Assembly (NCBI GenBank): GCA_012295275.1
Contig: CM022665.1
Span: 548,373-598,372, forward strand
Length of the DNA stretch: 50,000 nucleotides
Direction of reading: 5' to 3'
Source: Chrysomallon squamiferum
Lineage: Eukaryota; Mollusca; Gastropoda; Neomphalida; Peltospiridae
This document shows, piece by piece, positions 46,201-50,000 of this stretch. Under the pieces are notes generated by a model. That model was not told the DNA's origin, searched no databases, and worked only from the letters and a program-made list of their open reading frames with translations. How positions within the stretch are numbered: the first letter of the stretch is position 1; each line of letters opens with the position of its first letter. The position numbers and the translations under genes are program-made.

Positions 46201-48599
46201 TAAGTGGTCTTTTTTCTTTCCTTTTTTCTTTCTGTGTTAAAAATCTGATACAGTTTCATACTCGACTAGTTACAACTAGTATTTTTACTGTAGCCGTTAC
46301 ACGAGTATGCTGTTTATGTCTGACTAGTCATTTGTTTAGATTTTCATCAAAGAACCAGTGATGTAGGCTAAGTTTAGACTCAGGAAACTTGCTTCTACCA
46401 TAAATAAACTGAACTCCATCGAGTCTTCTTTTTATTTTATTTTTTAATTTTAATATTTTTTTTATTAATATTTGCTACACACATGTTTTTCTTGTTCTTC
46501 AAAAGTATAATATAATATAATATATATCGATAGCTAACATAATAAAAAGACAGAACTAGTTTAATGTTTCAGAACACGTGGTAATTTTAGAAAGAAATAA
46601 AATATTTTGTGGTCAGAGCAATGCAAATATTTGAATGGGACATATCACTGTCAACATTCATCCATCCATATTTTTTTTTTTTTTATTTAAAATTTTCAGT
46701 GATTTCAGATGTTATAAATCGAATTTAATTATTGTTGAAGATAATGTTATTCAGGTTGTTACTTAAATGTGTAGTTAAAACGGCAGTTGGTACAAGTAAC
46801 ATATTCGTCTGAAAAAAATGATCCTGTTAAAATTAAATACCTTTCTAAAATATTATTGATTAATCAATGAGGTTTTCTTTTCAACTCACATAATTACAGA
46901 TGGATTGATAGAAATTTAATTTATCTTCTTTGGGCAAACGAGAAGAAAAGAAAAAGAGAAGGAAAGTATTTTGAATGGGTGGTAGGTCATTAAGCGTTGA
47001 CATCTAAACCCATTATTTATTTGTATTATTATCAATAAAGATATATATTTTTTAATATTTGTCAATGCCATGGGAAAAACAGTCATTGCAGAGGTTTGTT
47101 TCGCGTCCTCAAAACAGGAAATTATGTCAAAACGTAAAAGAGTTTCATAGAATTCGAACAAGATGATCTTATGGCTGTGTGAAAGAAGTCACAGTTGGGC
47201 TTTTCTTTACGCTTAGAATGCAGACTGGATGTTTTTTCTTCTTTTTATTATTGCAAGCAAAAGCAACTAGCACGCAACTGTTATGACGGTTATGGCTTTT
47301 AGAGGAGAGAGTTGATCGTTTATGGTCAAATTTGTCAATACAGATTAAAGACTTTATTGAAAGAGTGTCAAAGAGATCGCATATTTCTAGCAAAGTGAGT
47401 AACAAAATGTAGTGATTTCTCAGCCTACTAAGCGTACTTTTAATACAATTACCACCAAGCCTTTTAGCAGAGACACACAACTCTTCTGCTCTTAAATTAA
47501 TGATAACTAGTGTGAACGATGTTTGTTTTTCAAGTTGCGTTGAAGATGTTCTAAATGGTGACTGACTTTGTGTGATATTAGATCTTTTTAACTCGACCTA
47601 ACACACTTGTTCATTTCCTACTTAAGAAATTGTTTTTGTTCTACATAAAAAAATATTTTTAATTTTTAATTTTATTGTTCCAGTTTGCAAGAGCTTTATC
47701 TGAAAATTTCATTCATTATCTTTGGTTAAAACTGATATTTTATTACTATCTACGTTCAAATTTGATTTAACGTCAAACAAATTACTCGCATGACTTGAAA
47801 CGAGTGTTGTTATTCTTTTTAAAAATATTGTTTATTTTAAATATTAGTAAGTCGTATTAATACCAATGTATTAGATATTTTATTTTTTTTGTTTTGTATT
47901 TTTTACGTATTTTATAATATTTTATATGTCGAATAATGTATATTTAATGTCAGTGTTTTATATTTCCGTTATCATCTGAAACCTAAATAAACAATTAAAA
48001 TATTTTATTTATATAGTAGAAGGTTATTATGTTTGTGCGACTTTTTCTAATTATGTTTTAATGTGATAATTTTTCTTGCGGAATTTATTAGACTGAAAAT
48101 TTAACACTTCACAATTTATCTGATTTAAACTGTATTTAAATGTGAAAGAGAAAATTAATTTAACTGTAAAACTACAACACTAATAATGAAAACAAAATCA
48201 CTGTGAAGATGATGACAAAACACTGAGGTTTTCTTTTATCTTTTTTATTTCTACAAAAAACAAAAAAATAATAATAATTAAAAAAACAATTATTCTTTTT
48301 CGCTATTGTTAACAAAAAGAAAAAAACAAAAAGAAAAAAAACAACAACAACAAAAAACAAACAAATAAAATCTTTATCTTATTAATTTCTTTTCATTCTT
48401 TTAAGTGAATTATTGTTTCACTTTTTCCAGCCTCCTTTTGTTTAATCAGATAAGTACGTAAAAGTTAATTTTACTTAATTCTTTTTATCTCCTGGGGATG
48501 AGTACTTTGCTCATTTTTCTTTCTTTTAGTTAATAAAACATCTAAAACATTCTTTGATTAAAACACCCATCAAAACAACGTGACGTTTAAATTATCAAA
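46201..48599. other. AT-rich unique DNA
   Basis: 2.4 kb with few simple repeats and no supported gene. Minus frames of 81 and 103 codons (46916-47480) show no domain. A- and T-rich stretches at 46440, 46670, 47640 and 48240-48370. Confidence 0.7.
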
Positions 48600-48960
48600 T
48601 ATAACTGGCTTGTCGTAGCCAAGAAAACTTCAGTTCAGTCGATCCGGAATTCCCCGAGGCAAAAAGCCGACAAGGCCAGGCTCTGTCACGTTGTTCTGTC
48701 GTAACATGATTTTACGTGTGGATGCACGCAAATCACTATCTGTTATTAATTTCAATAACACCGTGTCCCCCTGCTCAGTGAAGGGGAGTAATTTGATGAG
48801 GGTCAGTGCTGCTTCGAATACCAACCCCCAGGAGATGGTTAAATCACTTTACTTCTAGGCGTACGCTCACAATTTCTTTCAATTTTCTTAATACCAGCCA
48901 CCAAGCTTCCATTTCTCTGATTTGGCGGACGTTCCCGTGCGGTATTACTGAATGCTAAAC
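48600..48960. other. Unique GC-rich island with open minus-strand frame
   Basis: On the minus strand a frame open between stops from about 48851 to 48630 reads ...TISWGLVFEAALTLIK... and ends PDRLN. It has ordinary protein-like composition but no ATG start, no good acceptor and no family I recognise. It may be an exon relic or a stop-poor conserved element. Confidence 0.35.
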
Positions 48961-49382
48961 TGTTTAAATATTTACTGTTGTCAGCTTAAGACAGCAGTGT
49001 ACGTAAAGTTGTTTATAAATTAATGTAAAACTCACACAGAACTGTTTACATGTTTAAAAAAAATATATATATATATATATTTGTGTGTGTGTGAGTTTGT
49101 GTGTCAAGAAAATGATGAAATAGTTTTAAAATAAAATAAAATAATGAAAAAGAAAGAGTATGTTTAAAACACACAGACGCGCGCTCACGAAACTATAATT
49201 TACAACACAGAAAGGACAATGTATACAAACGTACGTTTTGTTCATAAATTAATCCTTGCTCCTAGTTAATTTGCCCGAACACTGCTTTTGTCACTAAAAT
49301 GTAATTCGTGGATATTACTCATGTTTATTTAGTCTTATAAGAAACCTCTTTCAGATGTTGAATAATAGATCACGGCAAAAAA
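48961..49382. other. AT-rich DNA with (TA)n and (GT)n
   Basis: TA tract at 49062-49080 followed by TG units to about 49103. No gene. Confidence 0.8.
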
Positions 49383-49425
49383 TATAATAATAATATCACT
49401 AATAATAAAAATAATAATAATAATG

Positions 49426-49467
<42 letters not shown>

Positions 49468-49597
49468 TTAATAATAATTAAAATGATGATGAAGATGATG
49501 ATGATAATGATGGTGACGAAAATAAGATAATAATAATTAAAAAAAATAAAATAAAATAAATGAAATAAAATAAAGTAAAATAATAAATAAATAAATT
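49383..49597. repeat. (AAT)n / (GAT)n / (AAAT)n compound region
   Basis: AAT array at about 49398-49480, GAT/GAA units at 49484-49520, then AAAAT units. Confidence 0.95.
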
Positions 49598-50000
49598 GAT
49601 AAAATAAGCACTAAACTTATTAGTATACAGAAAACTTATACATATAGTTGATAGACTATTAACTAATGTTCTTTCACATTCAGTTCTTCTGCTGAATTGT
49701 TATATGCTATTTTATTTGTAAAAAAAACACCCCAAAACAACATAAAACAAAAATCAACAAATAACACAGAAAAAGAGCAGATTTTTATAAATCTTTTTGA
49801 GCTTTGAAGCATAAAATCAATAATTTATTCGGCGAAAAAGTATTTAATTATTCAGTTTTGTTGTTGCTGGTTTTTAACATGTCTAAAGCAGCACCGTTAT
49901 TTCTGAGATAAAAAAAAAAAAGGCTTTTGAATAAAAATTTCTTTCATTAATGGTAAATATTATCGTTTAAAAAAAAAAAAAAAAAATACAGAAAAAAGTA
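49598..50000. other. AT-rich DNA, no feature seen
   Basis: Short A runs at 49909-49921 and 49968-49986; the window ends in A-rich DNA. Confidence 0.8.

Overview
This is a eukaryotic, almost certainly animal, window of AT-rich non-coding DNA. It has no operons, no long open frames and no recognisable protein domain. It holds dozens of long perfect microsatellites: (AG)n, (AC)n/(GT)n, (TAA)n/(ATT)n, (AAAT)n, (ACAT)n, (AGT)n and poly-A/T. Splice-like signals are scattered through it. Dense simple repeats, ACAT and AG tracts and low gene density are what I would expect from a lophotrochozoan, most likely a cephalopod mollusc. That assignment is inference from texture, not from any identified gene. 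The window is best read as a gene desert or as parts of very large introns.

No complete gene can be called. Nearly all predicted long frames are microsatellites read in frame (poly-N, poly-L, poly-T, MYVCMYVC-type and SLSLSL-type peptides). The best coding candidate is an 88-nt internal exon on the + strand at 17462-17549, with good splice signals on both sides and one open, helix-like frame. A second candidate is a 3'-terminal exon at 6518-6768, with an acceptor upstream and a poly(A) signal at 6874-6879. A third, at 33062, has an excellent acceptor and is phase-compatible with the exon at 17462. Weaker exon-like segments lie at 896-938, 3259-3311 (-), 7409-7489, 19806-19872 (-), 23933-23998 and 24169 onward.

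Layout: AT-rich, repeat-choked DNA alternates with roughly twenty islands, mostly 150-1100 bp, of unique and visibly more GC-rich sequence. The clearest islands are at 836-1150, 3150-3735, 6250-6900, 9480-9890, 10841-11230, 14480-15060, 16790-17300, 17640-17909, 19081-19870, 23500-24170, 26930-27230, 27400-28060, 32560-33000, 36880-37290, 39540-39920, 41270-41430, 42080-42660, 45060-46200 and 48600-48960. They look like conserved non-coding elements or enhancers of a developmental locus. Some hold notable motif arrangements: an inverted pair of TTTATTA/TAATAA sites at 9504-9525, a perfect palindromic NRF1-type site at 17871-17882, nested inverted repeats beside a strong donor at 19165-19203, and a GATA-motif cluster at 32650-32970.

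Repeats of special interest are a degenerate 48-bp minisatellite at 33240-33685, a spacer-free 16-bp-arm GT/AC palindrome at 35420-35451, four homopurine tracts of 90-129 nt all with purines on the + strand, and a 580-bp ACAT array with higher-order structure at 11556-12133. No tRNA, rRNA, CRISPR array or intact transposable element was seen.
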